Source of the DNA: Treponema sp.
GTDB lineage: Bacteria > Spirochaetota > Spirochaetia > Treponematales > Treponemataceae
Assembly: GCA_017449285.1 (NCBI GenBank)
Contig: JAFSJX010000050.1
Coordinates: 112,556-176,555, forward strand
Direction of reading: 5' to 3'
DNA: 64,000 bases
Made by a program: the position numbers and the translations under genes. Within the stretch, counting starts at the first letter, position 1. Every line of letters begins with the position of its first letter. Shown piece after piece: positions 34,230 to 42,436 of this stretch. The notes under the pieces are model-generated. The model was not told the origin of the DNA. It searched no databases and saw only the letters and a program-made list of their open reading frames with translations.

Positions 34230-35725
34230 GGCGTTGCTCCTTGTACGGAAGGGGCGGGAACGAGTTCTGTTTTGCCCGCTTCTAGGCGGTAGACTTTGTG
34301 ACAGAGCGAAAGCGGGAAATCCTGTGTGCCTAAAATCAGAATTGCTTTTTCTTGGGCGGCTAAGTCGGTGAGCGTCTTTTGCAGATTGGCTTGCGCCTGT
34401 GTGTCCAAGCCCTGCATGGGATTACAAAGAATCAAAAGACGCGGGCGGGCGGAAAGTTCGCGCGTAAGGATAAGCCGCTGGAGCATTCCGCCGCTTAGAT
34501 TGGAAACGAGTTGGTCGGGGGTAATGTTCACGCCCGCTTCGGCGATGAGCGCGGCGGATTTGGCGCGGGTGTCGCTTTTGGTATAGACGGAAAGCAGTTG
34601 CTCTACGGTAATCTTGGGATGCGCCGCGCGAAATGTGCGGTCTGAGGGAACAATTGCTGCCCCGTGCTGGCGCAAAAATTGCGGCGAGAGTTTGTTTGCG
34701 CGGATGGTGTGTGAGCCGCTTCCGTCCGTGAGCGTAACCATGCCTTTTGCGGACGCGCTCTGCATACCTGTTACGGTGTCTTCCAGCGTGTCCATCGCGG
34801 CTTCCTGTAAACCCGTTACCGCTGTGATTTCGCCATATTCGGCCGCAATGGTAGCCGAAAGCAGTGCCGGGCGGTTTTTGGGTCGTGCAGAAACATCGGT
34901 GAGCGCGAGCGCAGGGGAACGGGGGGTGCGCAGAGAGGAAGGGGGCGTTACGGGGGATTTCCCCCGTAGAGGGGGTAGCGGACAAGCAACAAAGCGGAGA
35001 GAATCGGCACTGCTTGCAGGGACGATTCGTGGAGCGACTTGCTTGGGAGCGAGGGGGAGACTTCCCCCTTCCACTATTTTTCCATCGTGCAGATGCGTTA
35101 TCGTGTCTGTGTAGGTGGTGGCTTCGGTGGGGCTGTGGGTGATGACGATGATGTTTGTGCCGGTGTCTGCGAGGGAGCGAAGATGCATGTAAAGCGAAAG
35201 TCGTTCGTCCATGTCGAGAAAGGCGGATGGTTCGTCCAACATGAGGACGCGGGGATGCTGCAAAAGTGCGCCCAAAAGAGAAGTGTAAAAGCGCAGGTTG
35301 CCCCCTAAATCTTTGACGAGCGCATTCAGGTTGAGGGCGGGAGTCCATTCGTTACGGAGCGTAAGCATTTCGGCGGTGGGTGCGTGGAGAAAAAACGGCT
35401 TTTTGGTACGGGTGGACTGCAACTGAAGAATGATGTTTTCTTTTGCCGTGAGTGCGGAAGCAAGCATGGGTCGCTGATGAACCAGAACGATTCCCTGTGC
35501 GAGTGCGTCTTTTGGCGTGGCAAAATGGACTGGCGTTCCGTCCAAAAGAATTTCCCCTGCCGATGGCTGTAAATCGCCCGCAAGGAGAGCGACAAGCGTG
35601 GACTTTCCCGCACCGTTTTCCCCCACGAGCGCGTGAATTTTTCCGTCCGCAAACGTTACGCTTACATTGTCGAGCGCGGTTTTGAGAGGATAATTTTTAG
35701 TCAATTCACGCGTTTCAATCGTCAT
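34226..35725 (-). CDS. BMP-type ABC importer ATPase with two, unequal, nucleotide-binding domains
   Basis: 499 aa from ATG 35725 (a TTG three codons upstream is less likely). NBD1: intact Walker A GENGAGKST (near 35), Walker B VLMLDEPSAFLD, H-loop VITHSP, but the signature is degenerate (KDLGGNLRFYTSLLGALL where LSGGxxQR is expected). NBD2: Walker A is lost (VTGLQEAAMDTL), the signature is intact (SNLSGGMLQRLIL), and Walker B reads LLILCNPMQGLD. Only one of the two composite ATP sites can therefore be complete. The linker between the domains is encoded by an antisense copy of the dispersed inverted-repeat element (34941-35068), adding a Pro/Ser-rich stretch. Second gene after the receptor. 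Confidence 0.85.
   Translation of the reverse strand: MTIETRELTKNYPLKTALDNVSVTFADGKIHALVGENGAGKSTLVALLAGDLQPSAGEILLDGTPVHFATPKDALAQGIVLVHQRPMLASALTAKENIILQLQSTRTKKPFFLHAPTAEMLTLRNEWTPALNLNALVKDLGGNLRFYTSLLGALLQHPRVLMLDEPSAFLDMDERLSLYMHLRSLADTGTNIIVITHSPTEATTYTDTITHLHDGKIVEGGSLPLAPKQVAPRIVPASSADSLRFVACPLPPLRGKSPVTPPSSLRTPRSPALALTDVSARPKNRPALLSATIAAEYGEITAVTGLQEAAMDTLEDTVTGMQSASAKGMVTLTDGSGSHTIRANKLSPQFLRQHGAAIVPSDRTFRAAHPKITVEQLLSVYTKSDTRAKSAALIAEAGVNITPDQLVSNLSGGMLQRLILTRELSARPRLLILCNPMQGLDTQAQANLQKTLTDLAAQEKAILILGTQDFPLSLCHKVYRLEAGKTELVPAPSVQGATP
34941..35068 (+). repeat. Dispersed inverted-repeat element, copy C (inside the ATPase gene)
   Basis: GGGGGCGTTACGGGGGATTT then CCCCCGTAGAGGGGGTAG opens the element and GAGGGGGAGACTTCCCCC closes it. 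The first stem ACGGGGG/CCCCCGT replaces the GCGGGG/CCCCGC stem of copy B, a compensatory change. About 85 bp of unrelated DNA lie between the two modules. On the minus strand it is read through in frame as a linker of the ABC ATPase. Confidence 0.75.
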
Positions 35726-35770
35726 TCTTTGCAAAATGCCGTAATTTGTGTCATCTGCGAAATCTTCGGA

Positions 35771-36793
35771 CTAGTTTTCCAGTTTTTGTGGCAGAACTTT
35801 TTCCCCGGTGCGCAATGCTTTTACCAAGACCGCCATTTTTTCGCGGATGTCTTGGGGTACGTTGCTGATGTAGGCGGGGTCATCGTCAAAATAAGACACA
35901 TAGCCGTCTTTAAAGCCGACCGATCGAACCGTTCCCCAGGGGATAGTGCCCATAAGATAGGCAAACGTGGTTTCCTTTGCGCAGAGGGCGTGTTTGGTCA
36001 TGCAGCAGGAGATGATGACGCCCGGTGCTTTTTTGAAGCCGTTTTCGTCGAACCAGACGATGTGCATTCTTTTTTCGCGGGCAGTCGCAATTACGCCTTG
36101 GCTTGCACCTCCGCAAATCGGAAGAATCATATCGATTCCCGCATCATACATTGCGCGGGCAATTTCCGCTCCCTTGGTAGCGTCGTACCAGTTTCCCACC
36201 ACACGGAATTCCGCCGTTGTTCCGGGGAATGCGTCTAGCGCGCCTTTTGCAAAATACGGGTAGAGAATCGTGTTCATAATCGGGTATTCTTGGGCGGCGA
36301 TGAGACCGACTTTGTGTGTCTTTGAGTACAAGCCCGCCATGTAGCCGGAGATGTATGCCTGGTCACGCTGGTTGTAACTGACCGTGTAGAGATTGGAATT
36401 TCCCTCTGCCGAAGCGTCAAGGAAGATGAATTTTTGTTTTGGGAACTGCGCTGAAATCGGGGCGACCAGTTCGGGAAGCGATGGGTTTGACGAAAGAATC
36501 ACATCGTATTCGCCCGTTGCCGCAAGCGCGGTCAGTTTGCTTGCCCATTCCGCCTGATTCGTTCCCGCTTCCATGATATACAGCCGTGCTTTTTTTTCTT
36601 CGGGAAGAGCTGCGTTGTATTCGTTTACCGCATCGGTTACGCCTTCTGCCACATGCGCATACGAGGGCGAATCTGCGATAATCCCTGTGATGAACACCGC
36701 AATTGACGGTGCGTGAACAACAGATTTTTTTGCGCAGGAAGTCATTCCCCACGCCAGCACCAGGCTTACTGCCAAAAATAAAATCTTTTTCAT
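35771..36793 (-). CDS. BMP-family (PnrA/RfuA-like) solute-binding lipoprotein
   Basis: 340 aa from ATG 36793, with AGGAGATATG just before it. Lipoprotein signal ends in lipobox GMTSC. Family pattern: IAVFITGIIADSPSYAHVAE, YDVILSSNPSLPELVAPISA, KFIFLDAS, VSYNQRDQAYISGYMAGLYS, HKVGLIAAQEYPIMN and DMILPICGGASQGVIATA. Relatives bind purine nucleosides (PnrA) or riboflavin (RfuA of T. pallidum). The gene order receptor-ATPase-permease-permease fits both rfuABCD and nucleoside nupABC systems, so I give no symbol. A MarR regulator is the first gene of the run. Confidence 0.85.
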   Translation of the reverse strand: MKKILFLAVSLVLAWGMTSCAKKSVVHAPSIAVFITGIIADSPSYAHVAEGVTDAVNEYNAALPEEKKARLYIMEAGTNQAEWASKLTALAATGEYDVILSSNPSLPELVAPISAQFPKQKFIFLDASAEGNSNLYTVSYNQRDQAYISGYMAGLYSKTHKVGLIAAQEYPIMNTILYPYFAKGALDAFPGTTAEFRVVGNWYDATKGAEIARAMYDAGIDMILPICGGASQGVIATAREKRMHIVWFDENGFKKAPGVIISCCMTKHALCAKETTFAYLMGTIPWGTVRSVGFKDGYVSYFDDDPAYISNVPQDIREKMAVLVKALRTGEKVLPQKLEN

Positions 36794-36827
36794 ATCATAT
36801 CTCCTCGTATAAGCTCTCACGGAGCAA

Positions 36828-36851
36828 GTAGTATTCGCTACGCGAAACTAC
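36828..36851. repeat. Short palindromic repeat, copy 1
   Basis: GTAGT/ACTAC closes a hairpin whose core is AGTATTCGCTACGCGAAACT (36830-36849). The same 20 bases occur at 48103-48122, flanked there by C and G that still pair. Here it overlaps the stop codon of the MarR gene and the leader of the BMP receptor gene. Confidence 0.65.
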
Positions 36852-37330
36852 AAGACCGCAGGGCGTTTTTCCTCTGTGTCCTCCGTGCCTCCGTGAGGAA
36901 TTCCTAAGTTTCCATATAGTTTCAGTAACAGCCGCAGGAGTTCCGTTTTCTCTGCATCGGAAAAACCTCTGTAACTTGTTGCGAGCAGGTCTTCTGAGAG
37001 GCGGGCGGTTACGGCGTTGTAATCGCGTCCTTTTTCGGTTAGGCTGATGAATTTTTTGCGGGTGTCGCGCCCGTCTTTTTGGAGCGTTACCAAGTCCGCT
37101 TGTTCCAGTTTGCGCACAAGGACGGTCGTGGTGGATTTGTCGCGGTTGATTTTTTGCGCAAGGTCTCCCAAGGTCATGCGTTCTGTCTGCGACAGGCAAA
37201 ACAAGATGAAGCCGTGAGAGGAAGCGAGTTCTGGAAGTCCTGCCGCACCCATTTTCTTTTGCAAAAAATCTTGCGAAAGCGAATGAACGTGCGAGATAAG
37301 AGACATAACCGAAGTGACCGCAAAATCCAT
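36848..37330 (-). CDS. MarR-family transcriptional regulator
   Basis: 160 aa. Winged helix: GFILFCLSQTERMTLGDLAQ, INRDKSTTTVLVRKLEQADL and the wing QKDGRDTRKKFISLTEKG. Flanking helices form the dimer interface. The C-terminal tail (GIPHGGTEDTEEKRPAVL) is encoded by a repetitive CCTCCGTGCCTCCGTGAGG-type stretch and is probably an added, non-conserved extension. It starts 6 nt after a TACACT box with no ribosome site, so the transcript looks leaderless. A strong 24-bp dyad (37365-37388) touches its -35 box. It is upstream of, and on the same strand as, the BMP importer, which it likely controls along with itself. Confidence 0.88.
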   Translation of the reverse strand: MDFAVTSVMSLISHVHSLSQDFLQKKMGAAGLPELASSHGFILFCLSQTERMTLGDLAQKINRDKSTTTVLVRKLEQADLVTLQKDGRDTRKKFISLTEKGRDYNAVTARLSEDLLATSYRGFSDAEKTELLRLLLKLYGNLGIPHGGTEDTEEKRPAVL

Positions 37331-37336
37331 ACGAAT

Positions 37337-37365
37337 AGTGTAACAGGAGAAGCGTGGAATGTAAA
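37337..37365 (-). promoter_or_regulatory. Promoter of the marR-like gene
   Basis: On the minus strand TTTACA (37365-37360), 17-nt spacer, TACACT (37342-37337), then 6 nt to the ATG at 37330. Spacing is ideal for a sigma-70-type promoter and predicts a transcript that starts at the start codon. Confidence 0.6.
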
Positions 37366-37388
37366 GATAGTTTGATATAAAACTATCT
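37365..37388. promoter_or_regulatory. Candidate MarR operator (24-bp dyad)
   Basis: AGATAGTTT (37365-37373), 6-nt centre GATATA, AAACTATCT (37380-37388). The 9-bp arms are perfect complements. The dyad touches the -35 box of the marR-like promoter and lies 17 bp upstream of the -35 box of the divergent pth gene, as expected for an autoregulatory MarR site. Confidence 0.65.
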
Positions 37389-37404
37389 AAAATGCGAAGG
37401 TTAT

Positions 37405-37433
37405 TTGCGCTTGTGCCGTAATTTTGCTATACT
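37405..37433 (+). promoter_or_regulatory. Promoter of pth
   Basis: TTGCGC (37405-37410), 17-nt spacer, TATACT (37428-37433), then 6 nt to ATG 37440. No Shine-Dalgarno fits, so initiation appears leaderless. Confidence 0.6.
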
Positions 37434-37439
37434 CATCGT

Positions 37440-38093
37440 ATGATTTCTCTGGTGGTGTTTTTGGGCAATGTTGGTCAGCAGTATGAGCGGACGCGGCATA
37501 ATGTGGCGTGGCAGTTTGCATCATCGTTGCCGTTTTACAATAAGATTTCATGGCAGGAAAAATTTCGTGGCGAATATGCGGTAGTGGAGACGAATACTCT
37601 TGCAGAATGGATTGGTCAGTGCGGATTGGTCACCACAAAAGAAGGCAATACCCCAAATCTGCCGAAAAATGCTCCTGAAAAAATCTATTTCTTAAAGCCG
37701 CTTACCTATATGAATTTGAGCGGGGAATCAATCGGCGAACTTGCCCATTTTTTTAAGATTGAGGCAGACCAGATTCTTGTTGTGCATGATGAACTTGAAT
37801 TGCCGCTTGGAACGGTCAGCTTAAAATGGTCGGGCGGCCTTGGCGGACACAACGGACTTCGTTCGACAAAAGCCGCGCTGGGAACGGCTGATTTTTGGCG
37901 GCTACGGTTCGGACTGACTAAGCCGCAGAACAGGGATATTGCCGATTATGTGCTGAGCAATTTTTCTGCGGAGGAACGGCCTCTTTTGGAAGCGGTATTT
38001 GCGCAGTCTGCGGTGCTGTTTGCAAAAGTGCTGCTTTCTTCTGACCCTGCGCGTCTTATTTCTGAATGGGGTAAAAAGAAAATTGCGCTGTAA
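37440..38093 (+). CDS. pth: Peptidyl-tRNA hydrolase
   Basis: 217 aa. It frees tRNA from peptidyl-tRNA dropped by ribosomes. Catalytic region FLGNVGQQYERTRHNVAW (His20 in TRHN), KPLTYMNLSGE with the conserved Asn, VVHDELELPLG with the catalytic Asp, and GGLGGHNGLRS. The usual GLGNPG motif is altered to FLGNVG, with Pro lost. An extra segment of about 20 residues at 58-80 makes it longer than the usual 190 aa. Transcription seems leaderless. The next gene, mazG, begins 4 bp after its stop. Confidence 0.93.
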   Translation: MISLVVFLGNVGQQYERTRHNVAWQFASSLPFYNKISWQEKFRGEYAVVETNTLAEWIGQCGLVTTKEGNTPNLPKNAPEKIYFLKPLTYMNLSGESIGELAHFFKIEADQILVVHDELELPLGTVSLKWSGGLGGHNGLRSTKAALGTADFWRLRFGLTKPQNRDIADYVLSNFSAEERPLLEAVFAQSAVLFAKVLLSSDPARLISEWGKKKIAL

Positions 38094-38097
38094 TTCT

Positions 38098-38904
38098 GTG
38101 GTGGTTGACCCTGCCGAAGTTGAATCTGCTTTTTTCCGCTTGTATGAGATTGTCCGAATCCTGCGTTCCGAGCAAGGCTGTCCGTGGGATAAAAATCAGA
38201 CTCCGCTTGCAATGCGCCGTTCGCTTATCGAAGAATGTTTTGAGGCGGTTGATGCGATTACCTCTGATGATTCGACTCATGTGTGCGAGGAACTGGGCGA
38301 TGTGCTTTTCAATGTGTTGATGATTGCCTATATGTATGAAGAGGCGGGAGATTTTTCGCTTTCCCAGAGTCTGCAAGACATAAGCGACAAATTGGTTCGC
38401 CGCCACCCGCACGTTTTTCCGCAGGGTGAGGTGACATCAGATTCCGAAGCGGCGGCACGGACGAAAGCCCATACCACAGAACAAGTGATTGCCCAGTGGG
38501 ATAGCATCAAGGAAAATGTGGAAGGACGCAAAGGAGCATCTGTTTTTGACAGCGTTCCGCAGGGATTTCCGCCGCTTTTGCGTGCCTACAAACTGCTCAA
38601 AAAAGCCGCCAAAAAAGGTCTTGTCACGCACGATAGAAACGCTTCTCGCGCTACGCTTTCTGATGCGCTGAAAACGGTTGATGATGCGGCTCTGTCGGTG
38701 GCGGCGACAAAATCAACTTCTTCTTCAGAGCCTTTTACCGTTCGTGACAGTTCTTCTGCGCTGGATAAGGCTCAACTTGATTTGGAGGAGAAAGTGGGAG
38801 ACGCGCTTTTTGCGCTGGTGGATTATGCCCGCTTGCTTGGCGTAGACCCTGTTGTTGCGCTGGACAGGGCAAATCGCACGTTCTGCTATCGCGCTTGTTC
38901 GTAG
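38098..38904 (+). CDS. mazG: MazG nucleoside triphosphate pyrophosphohydrolase
   Basis: 268 aa if it starts at GTG 38098, right after the pth stop; an earlier in-frame codon at 37999 would overlap pth by almost 100 bp. It hydrolyses (d)NTPs to NMP and pyrophosphate. First MazG domain: CPWDKNQTPLAMRRSLIEEC, EAVDAI, EELGDVLFNVLMIAYMYEEA (the EExxE...ExxD metal site), then RRHPHVF. The second domain near the end has LEEKVGDALFALVDYARLLG. A Ser/Thr-rich linker separates them. Its end overlaps the convergent alcohol dehydrogenase gene by 19 bp. Confidence 0.9.
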   Translation: MVVDPAEVESAFFRLYEIVRILRSEQGCPWDKNQTPLAMRRSLIEECFEAVDAITSDDSTHVCEELGDVLFNVLMIAYMYEEAGDFSLSQSLQDISDKLVRRHPHVFPQGEVTSDSEAAARTKAHTTEQVIAQWDSIKENVEGRKGASVFDSVPQGFPPLLRAYKLLKKAAKKGLVTHDRNASRATLSDALKTVDDAALSVAATKSTSSSEPFTVRDSSSALDKAQLDLEEKVGDALFALVDYARLLGVDPVVALDRANRTFCYRACS

Positions 38905-40061
38905 ATGGCGCGCATATCTTCTTCGTGCAGAACTTTCGCGCTTCCCAAATTGTTGCCCGTGGTAATCGCGCATTTTTTGGCAAGTTCGGTAATCTGCTCG
39001 TTGGTGGGGCTGATTCCCAGTTCGCGCATATTCGTTGGCATCTGAATCTTGCGGAAAAAGTCTTCCGTTGCCACAATGCCTTTGAGCGCGATTTCTTCAT
39101 CCGTTCCCTCGGTGACGTTCCATACGGTGCGGGCAAATTTCACAAAGCGGTTCAGACAATCCTTGTGGACGTATCGTGCCCATGTTCCCCAAAGGGCTGC
39201 AAGACCTGCTCCGTGCGCCACGTCAAACATTCCGCCTAGTTCATGCTCCAAACGGTGCGTGGCAAAATCGTTTCCGCCATTACCGCAGCCCGTCAAATCG
39301 TTGTGGCTCAAACTGCTTGCCCACATGATTTCTGCCCGCGCATCGTAGTCATTCGGATTTTTTTCCAGAATCAGAGAATTGGTGACGACCGTGCACATAA
39401 GGGCCTCGGCGATGTTGTCGGTAATCTCCATATTGCCTTTGCTTGTAAAATATCGTTCCATTGTGTGCATCAAAATATCCACACAGCCGCAACGGGTTTG
39501 GTATGGCGGAAGAGTCATCGTCAGTTCCGGGTTCATAATGGCGAATTTTGGTCTGCAGGTGTCGCTGTTACTTCCGCGTTTTTTCCAGCCGTCCTCATTG
39601 GTAATTACCGCGCTATTGCTCATTTCACTTCCTGCGGCGGCAATGGTCACTACTGCGCCAATCGGAAGACACGCCTTGGGCTGATTTTTCTTTTCAAAAA
39701 TATCCCACACGTCAAAATCGTTCGCGCATCCGTAACCGATTGCCTTTGCGCTGTCTATCACAGAGCCGCCGCCAACGGGAAGCAGAAAATCAACGCCTTC
39801 TTTTTTGCAGAGTGCGATGCCTTCGCGGACAAGAGACAGACGAGGATTTGGCACAACGCCACCCAGCTCAACGTAAGAAATCTGCGCTTCGTCCAACGAT
39901 TTTTTTATGCGGTCAAGCAACCCCGTTCTTTTCACGCTGCCCGAACCATAATGTAGCAGCACTTTCTTGCAGTTGTAGCCCGCAACAAGCGACCCAACCT
40001 GCGCTTCCGTTCCTTTGCCAAAAATTACTTTTGTCGGCGCATAAAACTGAAAATTGTTCAT
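38886..40061 (-). CDS. Iron-containing alcohol dehydrogenase (butanol dehydrogenase-like)
   Basis: 391 aa from ATG 40061, where AGGAG lies 7 nt upstream; a GTG two codons earlier is less likely. Group III Fe-ADH: NFQFYAPTKVIFGKGTEAQV, nucleotide loop LLPVGGGSVIDSAKAIGYG, GAVVTIAAAGSEMSNSAVI, and the metal ligands in GCVDILMHTMERYF, HRLEHELGGMFDVAHGAGLA. It resembles NADPH-dependent BdhA/YqhD-type enzymes that reduce aldehydes to alcohols in fermentation. Cytoplasmic. It is convergent with mazG. Confidence 0.9.
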   Translation of the reverse strand: MNNFQFYAPTKVIFGKGTEAQVGSLVAGYNCKKVLLHYGSGSVKRTGLLDRIKKSLDEAQISYVELGGVVPNPRLSLVREGIALCKKEGVDFLLPVGGGSVIDSAKAIGYGCANDFDVWDIFEKKNQPKACLPIGAVVTIAAAGSEMSNSAVITNEDGWKKRGSNSDTCRPKFAIMNPELTMTLPPYQTRCGCVDILMHTMERYFTSKGNMEITDNIAEALMCTVVTNSLILEKNPNDYDARAEIMWASSLSHNDLTGCGNGGNDFATHRLEHELGGMFDVAHGAGLAALWGTWARYVHKDCLNRFVKFARTVWNVTEGTDEEIALKGIVATEDFFRKIQMPTNMRELGISPTNEQITELAKKCAITTGNNLGSAKVLHEEDMRAIYEQAR

Positions 40062-40119
40062 ATACACACTCCTATCGATAGTATATCACGGAATGTCACG
40101 GATGCCATTCCCAAGTTCT

Positions 40120-41712
40120 TTACTCCCTGTTCCAGTTGTTGCGACCGGGATAGTATGACCACAAACCTGTATTTGTGCTGGTTGCCGCCGTACTTGACGC
40201 AGAGCCAGAGAAAGTCGTGGTGGCATACGCATCTCCCGTTGATGCGTCCAAAGACGGGTCTACGGCAAGAATGCTGAACACGCTGTAATATGACGAGAGC
40301 GTAGAACTTGAATTAGCCATTGCTTCTGTTGAGCCGGTAGGAATGCCCGTGCTTTGAGTCAGAGGCGCAGTGGTCAAGCCTTTTGTCGTTCCAACCAAAA
40401 TGTGTGTCGGCGTGTAGGCAAGCGTGTTAATGGTATCGCTGCTTAATTTTACGCCTGTCCACGAAGATGCATCGCTTGAATGATAAATTGTAGAGTCCTT
40501 CGCGTAATAGATTGCCGTGCTGTCAGCATCTTTTGTTGCGTTTGAAGTGACGGGATTGGCAGAAAAATACAAGGTGTCGCTTCCGAGAAGGACAACATGT
40601 TTTGCGCTGGTAGTGAAGCCGTTTGAAATCTCAATGGAATAGATACGAATCTTGTTCGCATAAATCGTGTAATCGCCCGCCTCAGACGCAGTCATCAAAA
40701 CGGTGTATGTCGCTTCCGTTTGACCAGTCACCTCTTCTTGGGTCAGCACTTTTGACGGCGATTTTACGGCGAACACTCCCTTGTCCGATGATTCATCGCT
40801 TATTCCGCTGTAAGTGATGATAATTCCTGCGCTTTCGGGAATGGAAAGCGTATAGGTTGTGTCGGCTTTTTCAAAAGCGTCTTTGTCGGTGCAATCTGCG
40901 TTTGAGCCAGACTGAATGTAGCCGTCGGAATAGTAGGTCAAATTTCCTTTGTTTGCGTTGAGCGTTATGGTGTCTGAAGATGACGTGCTGTTTGCCGAAA
41001 AGGAAACGGATTCTGTTACGGAAATGGTATCTGTTGAAAATGCCGTTGGTTTTGATGAGAAATTCCATGTTGCAGAAACTTCGGTTGTAGTCAGTGCGGT
41101 TGCGCTTGTGCCGTTCAGTTCGTAGATTACGCTTCCAGAACGGATATATGCTTTGCGCGTTTCTTTTTTGGGCGTGTTGGTACAGAAAAGCGGGGTTGCG
41201 GATGATTTTTCCAAGGTCAATCCCTCTACCGCAGTCCACGTTTTTGCGTCTGTCGTGCAGTACAAGACTTTTCCTGTTGGCTCCATGTTGCCTGAGTCGT
41301 TGTTTGCCTCGACTGATGCTCCGAGCGCGTAGAGATAGGTGCTGTCTGCCGCAAGACGGATGACGTGACTTGAGGAAATGCCAGACTTTGACCCCGGTAC
41401 CCATTTTCCAGAATACGGTGATTTGTTCGTGGGGTTCTCTGTTCCGTCGTCCTTGTGAGTCACATCCTTGTACCAGATGTTTCCGTTGTCAACAAAAAGA
41501 AATTCATGTTCTTCCGTTTTTGTCGTACCGTCAGACTGTTTGACTTCGGTATTCATCGCATAGCGGATAATTGAATTGATGTCGCCCGAAACCTGCGAAT
41601 CTTCCAGCTCAACTTCTTCGCGGATGGTGTCAAAAATAACGTCCTGACAGGAAACGCATCCCAGAGCCACAAAAGCGGATAAAATAAGAATATGGACAGA
41701 TAATTTTTTCAT
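40120..41712 (-). CDS. Large lipoprotein of unknown function
   Basis: 530 aa from ATG 41712, which is 6 nt after AGGAG (an ATG directly upstream is too close). Lipobox LGCVSC. The mature part is rich in Ser and Thr, with repeated short units: VLYCTTDAKTWTAVEG, TIYHSSDASSWTGVKLSSD, HILVGTTKGLTTAPL. The DAKTWTAV / DASSWTGV motifs resemble BNR/Asp-box or propeller blades, so a beta-propeller-like surface lipoprotein is likely. A central insert (about 205-365) has sandwich-like strands. It is second in a two-gene unit with the barrel protein, 9 bp downstream of its stop. Confidence 0.65.
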   Translation of the reverse strand: MKKLSVHILILSAFVALGCVSCQDVIFDTIREEVELEDSQVSGDINSIIRYAMNTEVKQSDGTTKTEEHEFLFVDNGNIWYKDVTHKDDGTENPTNKSPYSGKWVPGSKSGISSSHVIRLAADSTYLYALGASVEANNDSGNMEPTGKVLYCTTDAKTWTAVEGLTLEKSSATPLFCTNTPKKETRKAYIRSGSVIYELNGTSATALTTTEVSATWNFSSKPTAFSTDTISVTESVSFSANSTSSSDTITLNANKGNLTYYSDGYIQSGSNADCTDKDAFEKADTTYTLSIPESAGIIITYSGISDESSDKGVFAVKSPSKVLTQEEVTGQTEATYTVLMTASEAGDYTIYANKIRIYSIEISNGFTTSAKHVVLLGSDTLYFSANPVTSNATKDADSTAIYYAKDSTIYHSSDASSWTGVKLSSDTINTLAYTPTHILVGTTKGLTTAPLTQSTGIPTGSTEAMANSSSTLSSYYSVFSILAVDPSLDASTGDAYATTTFSGSASSTAATSTNTGLWSYYPGRNNWNRE

Positions 41713-41721
41713 CATTAACTC

Positions 41722-42333
41722 CTAGAAATGGTAGCGTGCGCACAGTTCGATGGAATCAAAAAATCCGCAGTCGTTGTACTGGGAATCGGAGTACCACTGA
41801 GGCATAACCATAAATTCATTCTGAACGCCGAAAGACCAACTTGGCGTAGCGCGATAAAAAACTCCCGCCGCTGCCTTAAAGATGAATCCAGGAAAATACG
41901 TTCTGCTCAGATAATTTTCCACTGCTCCGCCGATGCCAACCGTAACCGGAAATTCAAAATTCTTAAAGGTCGGCTGGAACGTGGCGTTTATGATGATGGG
42001 AATGTAGGTAAAAATATTGCTTCCCAATGTCGGGTGATAGCCGAAACTTACATCTGCTCCCACCGCAAACCAACTGGTCAGAAAACGATGGTAGCCCAAA
42101 GAGCCCGCTCCTCCCGTGATAAGCTGACCGTTTCTGTACAGCGGCCAACTTCCGCCAAAATTCAAAGGAAACGTGACCATAAGTCCAATGGCAATGTATT
42201 GGTCACCCGGCTGATTCATTTTGAAAGAAAAATTTGCATTTTCTTCTTCATTTTCGTTGATGTCATCGCCCTGCGCAAATACAAGCGAACTTGCAAAAAT
42301 CAATGCGCATAGGACTGCGAAAAGACGCTTCAT
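41722..42333 (-). CDS. Small outer-membrane beta-barrel protein
   Basis: 203 aa. Signal peptide [20 protein letters not shown]. The mature protein starts with an acidic stretch ([15 protein letters not shown]) and continues with about eight amphipathic strands ([71 protein letters not shown]). The C-terminal Phe after alternating residues is the classical BAM signal. The size suggests an 8-stranded barrel. GAGGATAT precedes the start. It is transcribed with the lipoprotein that follows. Confidence 0.72.
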   Translation of the reverse strand: MKRLFAVLCALIFASSLVFAQGDDINENEEENANFSFKMNQPGDQYIAIGLMVTFPLNFGGSWPLYRNGQLITGGAGSLGYHRFLTSWFAVGADVSFGYHPTLGSNIFTYIPIIINATFQPTFKNFEFPVTVGIGGAVENYLSRTYFPGFIFKAAAGVFYRATPSWSFGVQNEFMVMPQWYSDSQYNDCGFFDSIELCARYHF

Positions 42334-42436
42334 ATATCCTCACTTGAAAAAATCACTATTGATTATATTGTTTAACTCACATTATTTCAATTATAATAAC
42401 AAAGAATATAAAACTCGGTTACAGGGAGATGAAAGT

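Noticed and set aside
34921..34926. G6 run near repeat element C as a phase-variation tract
   Set aside because: Too short and inside the linker region; not distinguishable from the G-rich character of the element.
36794..36830. FMN riboswitch in front of the BMP receptor gene
   Set aside because: The gap is only about 54 bp and lacks the conserved FMN-aptamer blocks; a MarR gene precedes instead.
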